A stretch of 64,000 bases of DNA from Algiphilus aromaticivorans DG1253. GTDB lineage: Bacteria > Pseudomonadota > Gammaproteobacteria > Nevskiales > Nevskiaceae. Below are positions 54,986-64,000 of this stretch, piece by piece (the first letter of the stretch is position 1; each line of letters starts with the position of its first letter). The notes under the pieces are model-generated. The model was given only the letters and a program-made list of their open reading frames with translations. It was not told the origin of the DNA and did not search any database. The position numbers and the translations under genes are program-made. The DNA lies in contig NZ_JPOG01000001.1 in NCBI RefSeq assembly GCF_000733765.1, positions 620,001-684,000 of the forward strand, given 5' to 3'.

Positions 54986-56101
54986 ATGCGGTACGTCCAC
55001 GACATTGCGCGCCGGAAGTCCCGGCAGATCCACGTCGGCCGTGTCGCCGTCGGTGGCGATGCGCCGGTGGCGGTGCAGACCATGACCAGCACCGACACCG
55101 AGGATGTCGACGCTACCGTCGCGCAGATCAAGGCCTGCATGAAGGCCGGCGCCGACATCGTGCGCGTGTCGGTACCGACACTCGCTGCGGCCAAGGCCTT
55201 TGGCGAGATCCGCAAACAGGTGGGCTACACGCCGCTGGTGGCGGATATCCACTTCAACTACAAGTGCGGCATCGCCGCAGCCGAGGCGGGTGCGGACTGC
55301 CTGCGCATCAACCCCGGCAACATCGGCGGCGAGAAGAAGATCGCCGAGGTCGTCGCCTGCGCGCGCGCGCACCGCATCCCCATCCGCGTCGGCGTCAACG
55401 CCGGCTCGCTGGAAGCGGATATCCAGGAGAAGTACGGCGAGCCCAACGCCGACGCGCTGGTCGAGTCCGCGCTGCGCCACATCGACATCCTCGACCGCTT
55501 CAACTTCCCGGACTTCAAGATCAGCATCAAGGCCTCCGATGTCTTCATGACGGTGGATGCCTACCGCAAGCTGGCGGCGCAGATCGACCAGCCGCTGCAT
55601 CTGGGCATTACCGAGGCCGGTGGCCTGCGCTCGGGCAGCGTCAAGTCCGCCATCGGCCTGGGCATGCTGCTCGCCGAGGGTATCGGCGAGACGCTGCGCG
55701 TCTCGCTGGCCGCGGACCCGGTCGAGGAGGTCAAGGTCGGCTGGGACATCCTCAAGTCGCTGGGGCTGCGCAAGCGCGGCATCAATCTCATTGCCTGCCC
55801 GAGCTGCTCGCGCCAGAACTTCAATGTCATCGAGACCGTCGCCGAGCTCGAGCGGCGCTTCGAGGACATCGACGAGTCCATGGACGTCGCCGTCATCGGC
55901 TGCGTCGTCAACGGCCCCGGCGAGGCGCGCGAGGCGAGCCTGGGCGTGGCCGGCGGCTACCCGAGCTCGATCTACGACGACGGCAAGATCACCGAGAAGT
56001 CGCACAACGCCGATCTGGTCGATCGGCTCGAGACGATGGTGCGCAACAAGCTGGCTGCTCGCCGTGCCAAGGAAGCCGGTTCCGAAGGGGAGAGCGAATG
56101 A
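54986..56101 (+). CDS. ispG: 4-hydroxy-3-methylbut-2-en-1-yl diphosphate synthase IspG
   Basis: A 371-residue [4Fe-4S] enzyme of the MEP isoprenoid pathway that converts MEcPP to HMBPP. The TIM barrel carries VQTMTSTDT and RINPGNIG. The cluster ligands are C271 and C274 in [11 protein letters not shown] and C306 in [11 protein letters not shown]; the final ligand E313 is in PGE. The ATG at 54986 is chosen, 4 bp after the rodZ stop. The gene overlaps hisS by 4 bp. Confidence 0.96.
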   Translation: MRYVHDIARRKSRQIHVGRVAVGGDAPVAVQTMTSTDTEDVDATVAQIKACMKAGADIVRVSVPTLAAAKAFGEIRKQVGYTPLVADIHFNYKCGIAAAEAGADCLRINPGNIGGEKKIAEVVACARAHRIPIRVGVNAGSLEADIQEKYGEPNADALVESALRHIDILDRFNFPDFKISIKASDVFMTVDAYRKLAAQIDQPLHLGITEAGGLRSGSVKSAIGLGMLLAEGIGETLRVSLAADPVEEVKVGWDILKSLGLRKRGINLIACPSCSRQNFNVIETVAELERRFEDIDESMDVAVIGCVVNGPGEAREASLGVAGGYPSSIYDDGKITEKSHNADLVDRLETMVRNKLAARRAKEAGSEGESE

Positions 56102-57375
56102 GGCTGCAGTCCCTGCGCGGCTTCCGCGACATTCTTCCCGACGAGGCCGCGCGCTGGCAGCGCATTCTCGACGCCGCGCGCGCCGCGGCCGAGGCCTACG
56201 GCTACCGGCAGATCCATCTGCCGCTGGTCGAGGCCACCGAGCTGTTCAAGCGCTCGGTGGGCGAGGCCACGGACATCGTCGCCAAGGAGATGTTCAGCTT
56301 CCGCGACCGCGACAAGACGGACATGAGCCTGCGCCCCGAGGGCACAGCCAGCTGCGTGCGCGCCGGCATCGAGCACGGCCTGCTGCATAACCAGCAGCAG
56401 CGGCTCTGGTATTCGGGTCCGATGTTCCGGCACGAGCGGCCGCAGGCCGGCCGCTACCGGCAGTTCCACCAGTTCGGCGTCGAGGCCTTCGGTATGGCTG
56501 ATCCGGCCTGCGACATCGAGGTCATCGCCATGTCTGCCGCCATCTGGCGGGCACTGGGACTGGAGGGCCTGACGCTGGAGCTCAACACCCTCGGCAGTCC
56601 GGAATGCCGTACGCGCTACCGCGAGCAGCTGCGCGACTTCCTGCGCGAGCACATCGATGCGCTGGACGCGGACGCCCGCGAGCGCGTCGAGACCAATCCG
56701 CTGCGTGTGCTCGACAGCAAGCATCCCGATACGCGTGCGGTGGTGGCCGACGCCCCGCGCATGGCGGACAGCCTGAGCGCGGAGGCGCGCGCGCACTTCG
56801 AGGCGGTCTGCGCCGGTCTCGACGGGCTGGGCATTGCCTGGACGCACAACTCGAATCTGGTGCGTGGGCTGGATTACTACACCCACACGGTCTTCGAATG
56901 GACCACCGATCAGCTCGGTGCCCAGGGCACCGTCTGCGCCGGTGGCCGCTACGACGGGCTTGTCGAGCAGCTCGGTGGCGGTGAAGTGGCGGCTGTGGGC
57001 TTCGCCATGGGCATCGAGCGCCTCGCCCTGCTGCTGGAGCAGGCGGAGTTGCCGGTGGCCGACAGCGCGCCGCAGGTCTATCTCTGCTGGCAGGGTGACG
57101 ACTGCCTGCCGGCCGCGCAGCGCATTGGCGAGCGCCTGCGCGCCGCCGGTTTGCGCACGGTGGTCAATGCCGGTGGTGGCAGCTTCAAGGCGCAGTTCAA
57201 GCGCGCCGACCGCAGCGGCGCCGACTGGGCGCTGGTGCTCGGCCCCGATGAGCTGGCCAGCGACACGCTTCAGCTAAAATCCCTGCGCCAGCGCGAGCCG
57301 CAGCGCACGCTCACCGTCGACGAGGCCCTCGCCCAGTTGGGTGCTGACGTGGCCATCGACCCCATTGCTGTTTGA
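56098..57375 (+). CDS. hisS: Histidyl-tRNA synthetase
   Basis: A 425-residue class II synthetase. Motif 2 lies in [21 protein letters not shown], and the histidine-specific motifs are [17 protein letters not shown] and [15 protein letters not shown]. The C-terminal anticodon-binding domain spans about 330-425. The start ATG at 56098 overlaps the ispG stop; the same frame stays open far upstream inside ispG, but that part is a shadow. yfgM follows 15 bp later. Confidence 0.96.
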   Translation: MRLQSLRGFRDILPDEAARWQRILDAARAAAEAYGYRQIHLPLVEATELFKRSVGEATDIVAKEMFSFRDRDKTDMSLRPEGTASCVRAGIEHGLLHNQQQRLWYSGPMFRHERPQAGRYRQFHQFGVEAFGMADPACDIEVIAMSAAIWRALGLEGLTLELNTLGSPECRTRYREQLRDFLREHIDALDADARERVETNPLRVLDSKHPDTRAVVADAPRMADSLSAEARAHFEAVCAGLDGLGIAWTHNSNLVRGLDYYTHTVFEWTTDQLGAQGTVCAGGRYDGLVEQLGGGEVAAVGFAMGIERLALLLEQAELPVADSAPQVYLCWQGDDCLPAAQRIGERLRAAGLRTVVNAGGGSFKAQFKRADRSGADWALVLGPDELASDTLQLKSLRQREPQRTLTVDEALAQLGADVAIDPIAV

Positions 57376-57390
57376 CGAAGAGAGTTTTAA

Positions 57391-58035
57391 GTGGCTTACG
57401 ACGAAGACGAACAGGTACAACGCATCCAGCAGTGGTGGTCCGAGAACTGGAAGGCCCTGGTGGGCGGTCTGGTAATTGGTGTCGGCGGTATTCTCGGCTG
57501 GAACGCCTGGCAGAGCCATAGCGAGCAACAGGCTCAGGCCGCCAGCACCCTCTTCGCCGAGGTGCTCTCCGCGGCCGACGCTGATAACCGTGAGGCTGCG
57601 ATTGCTGCACGCGACACCCTGATCAGCGATTACAGCGGTACGCCTTATGCGGTGGCCGCTTCGCTGCAGGTCGCCGCGCTGCATGCCCGGCAGGGCGAGC
57701 TGACGCCCGCGGGCGAGATGCTGGACTGGGCGCGCGAGAATGCCGACGACGCTGCCATGGCGCGCCTGGCGGCCATCCGTTTGGCGCGCGTGCGCTGGGC
57801 GCAGGGCGACGCCGAGGCGGCGCTGACGCTGCTCGACGATGGTGGTGGCCATTTCCGTGCCGTGGCCGAGGAACTGCGCGGCGACATCCTTCTCGAGCAG
57901 GGTGAGCGCGTGGCCGCGCATCGTGCCTACAGCGAGGCCCTGACGGCCGCGCCGCAGGAAAGCCGCGAGCTGCTGCAGCAGAAGCTGGACGATCTGGCCG
58001 ACGTCGGGGACTCGGCCGAGGCGGCAGACGCATGA
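57391..58035 (+). CDS. yfgM: Ancillary SecYEG translocon subunit YfgM
   Basis: A 214-residue bitopic protein starting with GTG at 57391. The cytoplasmic DEDEQVQRIQQWWSENWK precedes one helix (LVGGLVIGVGGILGWNAW, residues about 28-45), then a periplasmic TPR-like domain. YfgM associates with SecYEG and PpiD and helps secreted proteins. AGAGAG lies about 10 bp upstream of the start. It overlaps bamB by 4 bp, in the conserved hisS-yfgM-bamB-der order. Confidence 0.92.
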   Translation: MAYDEDEQVQRIQQWWSENWKALVGGLVIGVGGILGWNAWQSHSEQQAQAASTLFAEVLSAADADNREAAIAARDTLISDYSGTPYAVAASLQVAALHARQGELTPAGEMLDWARENADDAAMARLAAIRLARVRWAQGDAEAALTLLDDGGGHFRAVAEELRGDILLEQGERVAAHRAYSEALTAAPQESRELLQQKLDDLADVGDSAEAADA

Positions 58036-59195
58036 GGGCCGCCAACGCAAACCTTCTGGTCGCGCTGCTCGGTTCCGGTCTGCTGCTCGCCGGCTGTGGT
58101 GGCGGCAAGTCCGTCCGGCAGCCAGCCGTGCTGGAAACCATCGATAACCGCACGGTTACCATCGAGAGCGCCTGGCGCAGCAGCAGCGGGCCGGACGCCG
58201 ATGACCTGGATCTGGGTCTGACCACCGTGGTGACGGACGACGCCGTCTTCACCGCTGACGCCCACGGCTACGTCTATGCGCTCAACCGCGACAGCGGCAA
58301 GCGCATATGGCGGACCGACACGGATCTGCGTATCAGCGCCGGGCCAACGGTCGAGGGCGATCAGGTGCTGATCGCCACGCGCGATGCCGCAGTTCTTGCC
58401 CTGTCGCGTGCCGACGGTAAGGAACTCTGGCGCAGCACGGTGACCAGCGAGGTCGTTGCGGCTCCGGCGAGCAACGGCAAGACGGTGGTCGTACGCAGCG
58501 TCGATGGGCGTGTCACCGCGCTGTCGGCGGAAGACGGCAGCCAGCAGTGGATCACCGGGCGCACCGTGCCGCCGCTGACGCTGCGTGGCATGGCGCCGCC
58601 GCTGATCGCCGGGCCCGTGGTCGTCACCGGCCTGGAGACCGGTCGCCTCATCGCGCAGCGCCTAAGTGATGGCGAAACGGCCTGGGAGGCCGTGGTTTCG
58701 GTGCCCAGCGGGCGCTCGGAGCTGGAGCGCATCGCCGACGTCGACGCCCGCATGCTGCTCGCGAGCGACACCATCTTTGCGCTCTCCTACGGCGGCGACG
58801 TGGTCGCCATCAATCGCTTCAACGGCGATGAGCGCTGGCGCCGAAGCATCCGCAGCTACACCGGCGCCGCACTCTCCGATGATGGCAGTCAGCTCTTCGT
58901 CACCGCCGAGGATGGCGCGGTCTGGGGGCTGCAGACCGAGAACGGCGCTGCCGCCTGGAAGACCGAGGCGCTGGCCTGGCGCCGCCTGAGCGCGCCGGCG
59001 TTCCACGCCGGGCATGTCGCCGTCGCGGATTACGAAGGCTACGTCCACTACCTTTCGCCACGCGACGGTGCCATCGTTGGCCGCAGCCGGCCGCTGGGGG
59101 CGCGGGTCGATGCCACACCGGTCGTTGACGGCGATCGTCTCTACATCGGTGATATCGAAGGCCGTCTCGCCGCGCTCGGCGCGAAAGCGGAATAG
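58032..59195 (+). CDS. bamB: Outer-membrane protein assembly lipoprotein BamB
   Basis: A 387-residue lipoprotein of the BAM complex. The signal ends in the lipobox LLAGC (C at about 22). The mature part is an eight-bladed PQQ-type beta-propeller with repeated blocks such as GYVYALNRDSGKRIWRTD, VLALSRADGKELWRS and VTALSAEDGSQQW. It helps BamA insert barrels into the outer membrane, which fits a genome with several barrel genes. der follows 3 bp later. Confidence 0.95.
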   Translation: MRAANANLLVALLGSGLLLAGCGGGKSVRQPAVLETIDNRTVTIESAWRSSSGPDADDLDLGLTTVVTDDAVFTADAHGYVYALNRDSGKRIWRTDTDLRISAGPTVEGDQVLIATRDAAVLALSRADGKELWRSTVTSEVVAAPASNGKTVVVRSVDGRVTALSAEDGSQQWITGRTVPPLTLRGMAPPLIAGPVVVTGLETGRLIAQRLSDGETAWEAVVSVPSGRSELERIADVDARMLLASDTIFALSYGGDVVAINRFNGDERWRRSIRSYTGAALSDDGSQLFVTAEDGAVWGLQTENGAAAWKTEALAWRRLSAPAFHAGHVAVADYEGYVHYLSPRDGAIVGRSRPLGARVDATPVVDGDRLYIGDIEGRLAALGAKAE

Positions 59196-59198
59196 CCC

Positions 59199-60605
59199 AT
59201 GCGTGCCCGGGCCGGACTTCCCACGCTGGCCTTGGTCGGGCGCCCGAATGTCGGCAAGTCCACGCTGTTCAATCGGCTGACCGGCACACGTGACGCGCTG
59301 GTGGCCGACTTCGCCGGACTGACGCGCGATCGCCAGTACGGCATCGGCGAGCACAGCGACTGGCGCTACATCGTCGTAGATACCGGTGGGCTGATGCCGG
59401 AGCACGACGATCCGCTGGCGGCTCTCGCCGAAAGCCAGGCGCGCATCGCCATCGACGAGGCCGACCGCGTGCTGCTGCTGCTGGACGCGCACGATGGCGT
59501 CATGGCCGACGACCGGGCCATCGCCGACTTCCTGCGCCGCGCCGGCAAGCCGGTGATACCCGTAGTCAACAAGCTCGACGGCACCAAGGCGCACACCGCC
59601 CTGGAATTCCACGAGCTGGGCCTGGGCGAGCCGCTGACCATCTCCGCGGAGCACGGCCACGGCATTTCGCGCATGCTGCAGGAGGTGTTGGAAGGCCTGC
59701 CCGAGGCCGCCGAGATCGATCTGGCGCAGGAGGCCGAGACAGGCATCCGCGTCGCCATCGTCGGCCGGCCGAATGTCGGCAAGTCCACCCTGGTCAACAA
59801 GCTGCTCGGCGAGCCGCGCCTGCTGGCCGCCGACCTGCCGGGCACCACCCGCGACGCCATCGAGGTCGATTTCAGCCACGAAGGCGTCGACTACACCCTC
59901 ATCGACACCGCCGGTGTGCGCCGGCGATCGCGCGTCAGCGAGGTGGTGGAAAAGTTCTCCATCATCAAGACGCTGCGTGCTATCGACAGCGCCCATGTCG
60001 TCATCATGATGGTCGACGCGCGCGGCGACATCGGCGAGCAGGACGCGCGCCTTATGGGCCTGATTGCCGAGCGCGGCCGCGGCATGGTGCTGGCGATCAA
60101 CAAGTGGGACGGGCTGGAGGAAGAGGTCCGCGAGCGCGTGCGGAGCGAGGTGGCGCGCAAGCTTCCCTTCGGAGACTTCGTGCCGCTGGTGACGACCTCG
60201 GCCGTGCGCGGTACCGGCCTGAAACCGCTCATGAAGCGGGTAGAGGCCGTGCACGCCAGCGTCACCGCCGACCTGTCCACGCCCGAGCTCAACCGTGTGC
60301 TGGCCGAAGCCGTGGCGCATCACCAGCCACCGGCGTCGCTGGGAAGCCGCACCAAGCTGCGCTTTGCCCACCAGGGCGGCAAGAACCCGCTGCAGATCGT
60401 CATCCACGGCAACCAGACCGAGCGCCTGCCAGCCGGCTACAAGCGCTATCTGGTGAACACCTTCCGTGAGCATTTCGGCCTGACCGGCATTCCGCTGATC
60501 CTGAGCCTGCGCAGTGGCGACAACCCCTTCAAGGATCGCAAGAACCCGCTTACCCAGCGCCAGCGCAAGAAGCGCCGGCGGCTGATGTCGCACGTCAAGC
60601 GCTAG
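59199..60605 (+). CDS. der: Ribosome-associated double GTPase Der (EngA)
   Basis: A 468-residue GTPase with two tandem G domains and a C-terminal KH-like domain. P-loops are LVGRPNVGKSTLFNRL (about residues 10-25) and IVGRPNVGKSTLVNKL (about 187-202). G3 motifs are DTGGL and DTAGV, and G4 motifs NKLDG and NKWDG. It is essential for 50S subunit maturation. The basic C-terminal tail (RQRKKRRR) is typical. It ends the conserved block; two hairpins follow in the next 120 bp. Confidence 0.97.
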   Translation: MRARAGLPTLALVGRPNVGKSTLFNRLTGTRDALVADFAGLTRDRQYGIGEHSDWRYIVVDTGGLMPEHDDPLAALAESQARIAIDEADRVLLLLDAHDGVMADDRAIADFLRRAGKPVIPVVNKLDGTKAHTALEFHELGLGEPLTISAEHGHGISRMLQEVLEGLPEAAEIDLAQEAETGIRVAIVGRPNVGKSTLVNKLLGEPRLLAADLPGTTRDAIEVDFSHEGVDYTLIDTAGVRRRSRVSEVVEKFSIIKTLRAIDSAHVVIMMVDARGDIGEQDARLMGLIAERGRGMVLAINKWDGLEEEVRERVRSEVARKLPFGDFVPLVTTSAVRGTGLKPLMKRVEAVHASVTADLSTPELNRVLAEAVAHHQPPASLGSRTKLRFAHQGGKNPLQIVIHGNQTERLPAGYKRYLVNTFREHFGLTGIPLILSLRSGDNPFKDRKNPLTQRQRKKRRRLMSHVKR

Positions 60606-60635
60606 GCGTTCCGGCCCGCAGGCCCTCTCCCCTGA

Positions 60636-60716
60636 CCCCTCTCCCCGCGGGAGAGGGGAACGTTGTTGGCGATGGTCAGCGCCAATTGAGTCCCCTCTCC
60701 CCACCGGGGAGAGGGG
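60636..60716. repeat. Two related hairpins between der and the NmrA-like gene
   Basis: Hairpin one has 10-bp arms CCCCTCTCCC (60636-60645 with 60649-60658, loop CGC). Hairpin two has 11-bp arms CCCCTCTCCCC (60692-60702 with 60706-60716, loop ACC). The nearly identical stems are 46 bp apart between convergent genes and may act as terminators or as members of a dispersed intergenic repeat. Confidence 0.6.
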
Positions 60717-60732
60717 GCAATCTGACGAGGCC

Positions 60733-61596
60733 TCAGCCCACGAAGCTCTCGCGGATCTCCTGGAAGTAGTCCGCCAGCTGGCGCGGCGGCTGGCCGGTGA
60801 GGGTCTCGATATCCTCGGTGACGCGCCCGAAACCGGCCTGGGCCTGGCATTGCGCCATGTCCACCAGCGCTTCGGCCAGCCACTCCGGCAGGCCATTGGC
60901 CAGCAGGCCGTCGCGGTAGCTTTCGGCGCTGACTTCGACGGCGCGTACCGGCTTATGGATGGCCGCGGCAACTTGCGCGGCGAGCGCGTTGGCGTCGAAG
61001 GCCTCGCTGCCGGTCAGCTCCCAGACGCGGCGCTCCGGCACGGGTGGGTCGTCGATCAGCAGAGCGGCGGCGCAGGTGGCGACATCGCGGGCGTCGACAT
61101 AGGCCACCGGCGCGCGCACGGAGGGGGTGTAGAAGGCGCCGTGATCGCGCACGGTGGCCTCCATTCCTTGGGCTGCGCTCTGCATGAAGCCGTTGGGTCG
61201 CAGCAGGCAATAGGCCAGGCCCGATTCGGCCAACGCCTGCTCGGCAGGCGCGTGCCAGCGCGCGAAGGCGTAGTCCGCCGTGTCGGCCTCCCAGACGGAG
61301 ACCTTGACCAAGCCCTCGACGCCTGCCTTGGCAGCGGCGCGTATGGCATTGCCTTCCAGCTCGGCCATGCGCGGGCTGGCGGCGGTCAGCAGGAAGACGC
61401 GGTCGACATCGGCCAGCGCGGCCTTGATGGTCTGCGGGCGCGCGAGATCGACCTCCACGGCATCCACATCCTCTGCCAGCGCGGCCTCCAGCTTGTCGGC
61501 CGAGCGGAAGGCAGCGCGGTACTCCGCGCCGCGCGCTTCCAGCTCGGCGCAGAGGTGGCGTCCGACGGTGCCGCCGGCACCCAGAACCAGAATCAT
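60733..61596 (-). CDS. NmrA-like/atypical SDR NAD(P)-binding protein
   Basis: A 287-residue Rossmann-fold protein. The N-terminal ILVLGAGGTVGRHLCAEL binds the dinucleotide, and RVFLLTAASPRM and LRPNGFMQSAAQGM are typical of the NmrA/QOR2-like branch of extended SDRs. The usual YxxxK catalytic pair is not obvious, so it may be a redox sensor or a quinone/NADPH oxidoreductase. The start overlaps the xseA stop by 4 bp, so it is co-translated with exonuclease VII large subunit, a combination with no clear functional link. Confidence 0.85.
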   Translation of the reverse strand: MILVLGAGGTVGRHLCAELEARGAEYRAAFRSADKLEAALAEDVDAVEVDLARPQTIKAALADVDRVFLLTAASPRMAELEGNAIRAAAKAGVEGLVKVSVWEADTADYAFARWHAPAEQALAESGLAYCLLRPNGFMQSAAQGMEATVRDHGAFYTPSVRAPVAYVDARDVATCAAALLIDDPPVPERRVWELTGSEAFDANALAAQVAAAIHKPVRAVEVSAESYRDGLLANGLPEWLAEALVDMAQCQAQAGFGRVTEDIETLTGQPPRQLADYFQEIRESFVG

Positions 61597-63185
61597 GTGG
61601 CTTCGTCTCCTTGCCCGGAAGGCGGGTCGGTGAGGGGTTCACCCGCCGTTGCTGCCAGATTGCCGTGTGCCAGCCGCAGCCGCAATGCGTCGCCGGGTTG
61701 GGTCTGGGCGGGGTCGCGCAGGATGCTGCCGTCTGGTGTCTGGGCGATGGCGTAGCCGCGTGCCAGCGTGGAGGCCGGTCCGAGCTGTTGCAGGGCTTCG
61801 GTAGCGCGGGTGAGCCGCTGGCGCCGGGCTTCCAGCGTCAGCCGCGCGGCGCGCTGTAGGCGCAGCTGCAGGTGCCGACGCTGCTGCTCGGTCTGGCCAA
61901 GCTGCGGCAGCGGCGACTGCCGATCCAATCGATTGCGTACCCGGATCAGTCGCTGCTCGGCAGCGCGCAACTGCTCGCGCGCTGCTTGGCGCAGCGCGCC
62001 GCGCGCCTTGCCAAGGCGGGCGGGGGTGTCCACCTGCAGTCGCCGCAGCGGGCTGTGTGCGCGCAGCAGGCTGCGTGCACGCTCCAGCCGCGCGGCGCGC
62101 TCGCGGATCTGTGCCTGCGCGGCGCGAGCGAGCTGGCGGCGGCGCTGTGCCACGGCCGTCGCGCGCAGGCTGTCCGGCGCCACGGTGCGACGCGCGACTG
62201 CGGCCATGCGCACGCTCAGCTCGTCGCAGCGCTGCGCCAATGTCTGCAGGCGTGCTTCCGGGGAGACGCGCTTCAGCCGTCGCTGCAGGTTGTCCAGGGC
62301 ACTGCGGCGCTCGGCCTGTGCCTGCTGCTCAGCGCGCAGCAGGCGGCTGCGCAGTTGCGCCACGCGCTGGCTGATGGCACCGGCATCCGGAGCGACGCGC
62401 TCGGCCGCGCCGGTGGGTGTTGGCGCACGCAGATCGGCGGCGAAGTCGGCGATGGTGGTGTCGGTCTCGTGGCCGACGCCGGTGATGACTGGAACGGCGC
62501 AGGCGCGGATGGCGCGCGCGACGATCTCCTCGTTGAAGGCCCAGAGGTCCTCGATGGAGCCGCCGCCGCGCGCGAGCAGGATGACGTCGACATCCGGCGC
62601 GCGCCGCGGCAGCTGCTCCAGCGCGGCGGCGATCTGCGGTGCTGCGCGCTCGCCCTGCACCAGCACGGGCAGCAGGTAGAGCGGGGTCATGGGCCAGCGG
62701 CGCTCCAGGGTGGTCAGGATGTCGCGCAGCGCCGCCGCGTCGCTGGAGGTGATCAGGCCGATGGCGCGCGGGAAGACGGGCAGGGGGCGCTTGGCGGACT
62801 CTTCGAAGAGCCCTTCGGCGGCCAGCTTCTTCTTCAGCGCCTCGAAGGCTGCCCAGAGTCGGCCTTCGCCGGCGCGCTGCATGGTGCGCGCCTTGATCTG
62901 CAGCTTGCCGTTGGGCGGATAGAAGTCGAGCTGACCGCTGATCTCGATCTCGTCGCCTTCGGCCGGAGTGAAGGCGACGCCGCGCGCGTCGGAGGCGAAC
63001 ATCGCGCAGTCGATCTGCGCCTTGTCGTCCTTGAGCCGGAAGTACCAGTGGCCGGAGCGCGCGCGAAAGAAATTGGAGATCTCGCCCACAACGCGCAGTG
63101 TCGGAAAAGTGCTGCGCAGCGTGTCGGCCAGCAGGCCGGCGACCTCGCTGACGGTGTAGCTGCGGGGACTGCTCGCGCTGCTCAT
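61593..63185 (-). CDS. xseA: Exodeoxyribonuclease VII large subunit
   Basis: A 530-residue nuclease subunit that degrades single-stranded DNA with XseB. The N-terminal OB-fold carries VVGEISNFFRARSGHWYFRLKD; the catalytic domain has GLITSSDAAALRDI, LLARGGGSIEDLWAFNEE and TGVGHETDTTIADF. The C-terminal half is a long, arginine- and alanine-rich coiled coil, longer than in E. coli XseA (456 residues). It is divergent from guaB with 60 bp between the starts, as in E. coli. Confidence 0.95.
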   Translation of the reverse strand: MSSASSPRSYTVSEVAGLLADTLRSTFPTLRVVGEISNFFRARSGHWYFRLKDDKAQIDCAMFASDARGVAFTPAEGDEIEISGQLDFYPPNGKLQIKARTMQRAGEGRLWAAFEALKKKLAAEGLFEESAKRPLPVFPRAIGLITSSDAAALRDILTTLERRWPMTPLYLLPVLVQGERAAPQIAAALEQLPRRAPDVDVILLARGGGSIEDLWAFNEEIVARAIRACAVPVITGVGHETDTTIADFAADLRAPTPTGAAERVAPDAGAISQRVAQLRSRLLRAEQQAQAERRSALDNLQRRLKRVSPEARLQTLAQRCDELSVRMAAVARRTVAPDSLRATAVAQRRRQLARAAQAQIRERAARLERARSLLRAHSPLRRLQVDTPARLGKARGALRQAAREQLRAAEQRLIRVRNRLDRQSPLPQLGQTEQQRRHLQLRLQRAARLTLEARRQRLTRATEALQQLGPASTLARGYAIAQTPDGSILRDPAQTQPGDALRLRLAHGNLAATAGEPLTDPPSGQGDEAT

Positions 63186-63245
63186 CGACGGGCGGGGGAG
63201 CGGATCGAAGCGTTATACTACGCTACGTCCAGCTAGCTCCCTGCC

Positions 63246-64000
63246 ATGATCCACGATTCGCAGCGCATTCTCTTCGAGGCCCTCACTTTCGACGATGTGC
63301 TGCTGCTGCCGGCCTACTCGCAGATCCTTCCCCGTACTGCGGATATCAGCACGCGCCTGACACGCGGCATCGTGTTGCCGGTACCGCTGCTGTCTGCAGC
63401 GATGGACACCGTTACCGAGGCGCGGCTGGCCATCGCCATCGCCCAGGAAGGCGGCCTCGGCATCGTGCACAAGAACATGTCCGTCGAGGCGCAGGCCGCC
63501 GAGGTCCGCCGGGTCAAGAAGTACGAGTCCGGCATCATCGTCGACCCCATCACGGTGTCGCCCGGCATGACCATCGGCCAGGTGCTGGAGCTGACCCGCG
63601 CCAACCAGATCTCCGGCGTGCCGGTGGTCGACGGCGAGGAACTGGTCGGCATCGTGACTTCGCGCGACCTGCGTTTCGAGACGCGCTTCTCCGAGCCGGT
63701 ATCGGTGGTCATGACGCCCAAGGATCGGTTGATCACCGTGCGCGAGGACGCCTCGCGCGAAGAGATCATGCACAAGCTGCACGAGAACCGCATCGAGAAG
63801 GTGCTGGTGGTCGGCGACGGCTTCGCCCTGCGCGGCTTGATCACGGTCAAGGACATCCAGAAGTCCACCGACTTTCCCTTCGCCTGCAAGGATGAGCACG
63901 GCCGGCTGCGCGTCGGCGCGGCCGTCAGCACCGGCGGGGATACCGAGGATCGCATCGCTGCGCTGATCGAGGCCGGTGCCGATGTGCTCGTCGTCGATAC
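63246..64000 (+). CDS. guaB: IMP dehydrogenase, N-terminal part (cut by the window edge)
   Basis: The first 251 codons of inosine-5'-monophosphate dehydrogenase, which commits IMP to GMP synthesis. [15 protein letters not shown] and [23 protein letters not shown] start the barrel. Residues about 95-205 form two CBS domains, the regulatory module ([23 protein letters not shown] and [21 protein letters not shown]). The catalytic cysteine loop lies beyond the window. A -10-like TATACT is present at 63214-63219 without a good -35 at normal spacing. Confidence 0.96.
   Translation, partial: MIHDSQRILFEALTFDDVLLLPAYSQILPRTADISTRLTRGIVLPVPLLSAAMDTVTEARLAIAIAQEGGLGIVHKNMSVEAQAAEVRRVKKYESGIIVDPITVSPGMTIGQVLELTRANQISGVPVVDGEELVGIVTSRDLRFETRFSEPVSVVMTPKDRLITVREDASREEIMHKLHENRIEKVLVVGDGFALRGLITVKDIQKSTDFPFACKDEHGRLRVGAAVSTGGDTEDRIAALIEAGADVLVVD

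Overview
The window comes from a high-GC Gammaproteobacterium. The block ndk-rlmN-pilF-rodZ-ispG-hisS-yfgM-bamB-der, followed by xseA divergent from guaB, is standard gammaproteobacterial core synteny, as are tgt, yajC-secD-secF, suhB and trmJ. A fused glucosylglycerol-phosphate synthase/phosphatase, a TodX/FadL-type barrel and a full polycyclic aromatic degradation cluster suggest a saline or marine, hydrocarbon-degrading lineage. I cannot name genus or species from the sequence alone.

Positions 1-21670 hold a catabolic cluster that reads as a complete naphthalene-type pathway. A plus-strand upper operon (DUF1302 protein, DUF1329 protein, hydratase-aldolase, class III ring-cleavage dioxygenase alpha and beta, DsbA-fold isomerase, Rieske dioxygenase alpha and beta, dihydrodiol dehydrogenase, GST, FAH-family hydrolase) ends at a perfect 15-bp terminator hairpin. 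A minus-strand unit (Rieske ferredoxin, aldehyde dehydrogenase, ferredoxin reductase) supplies electron transfer and oxidises the released aldehyde. A NahR-like LysR regulator sits between divergent units. A minus-strand pair (type III CoA transferase and HMG-CoA-lyase-like enzyme) precedes a second plus-strand operon: NagAa-like reductase, gentisate dioxygenase, fumarylpyruvate hydrolase, salicylate 5-hydroxylase large and small subunits, AAHS-type transporter and maleylpyruvate isomerase. Together they would take a bicyclic aromatic through salicylate and gentisate to pyruvate and fumarate. The unusual points are the LigAB-type (class III) ring-cleavage enzyme and the CoA transferase/lyase pair.

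Positions 21842-26162 are a mobile-element junction: a complete IS21-family element, then an IS30-family element inserted in a HigB-like toxin gene. Removing the IS30 element plus one GGGC target copy restores a 105-codon toxin reading frame directly upstream of an intact HigA-like antitoxin. A TodX/FadL-type transporter gene beside it has lost its signal peptide. The mostly core genome resumes at tRNA-Val(CAC) (28334-28408), which has a clear sigma-70 promoter.

Positions 28508-44061 carry tgt, a glutathione peroxidase, a sodium:solute symporter, the glucosylglycerol-phosphate enzyme, an MFS protein, a porin, an acyl-CoA dehydrogenase, yajC-secD-secF, suhB and trmJ. tgt, usually next to yajC, lies about 10 kb away on the opposite strand. 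An 0.8-kb non-coding stretch (44062-44895) contains a block bounded by perfect hairpins. Positions 44896-48861 hold an Fe-S/cysteine cluster: cysE, two tandem cysteine desulfurases, a divergent IscU-like scaffold and IscA. A large PHP-domain lipoprotein (48908-51586) precedes the ndk-to-der block. The window closes with an NmrA-like protein, xseA and the start of guaB.
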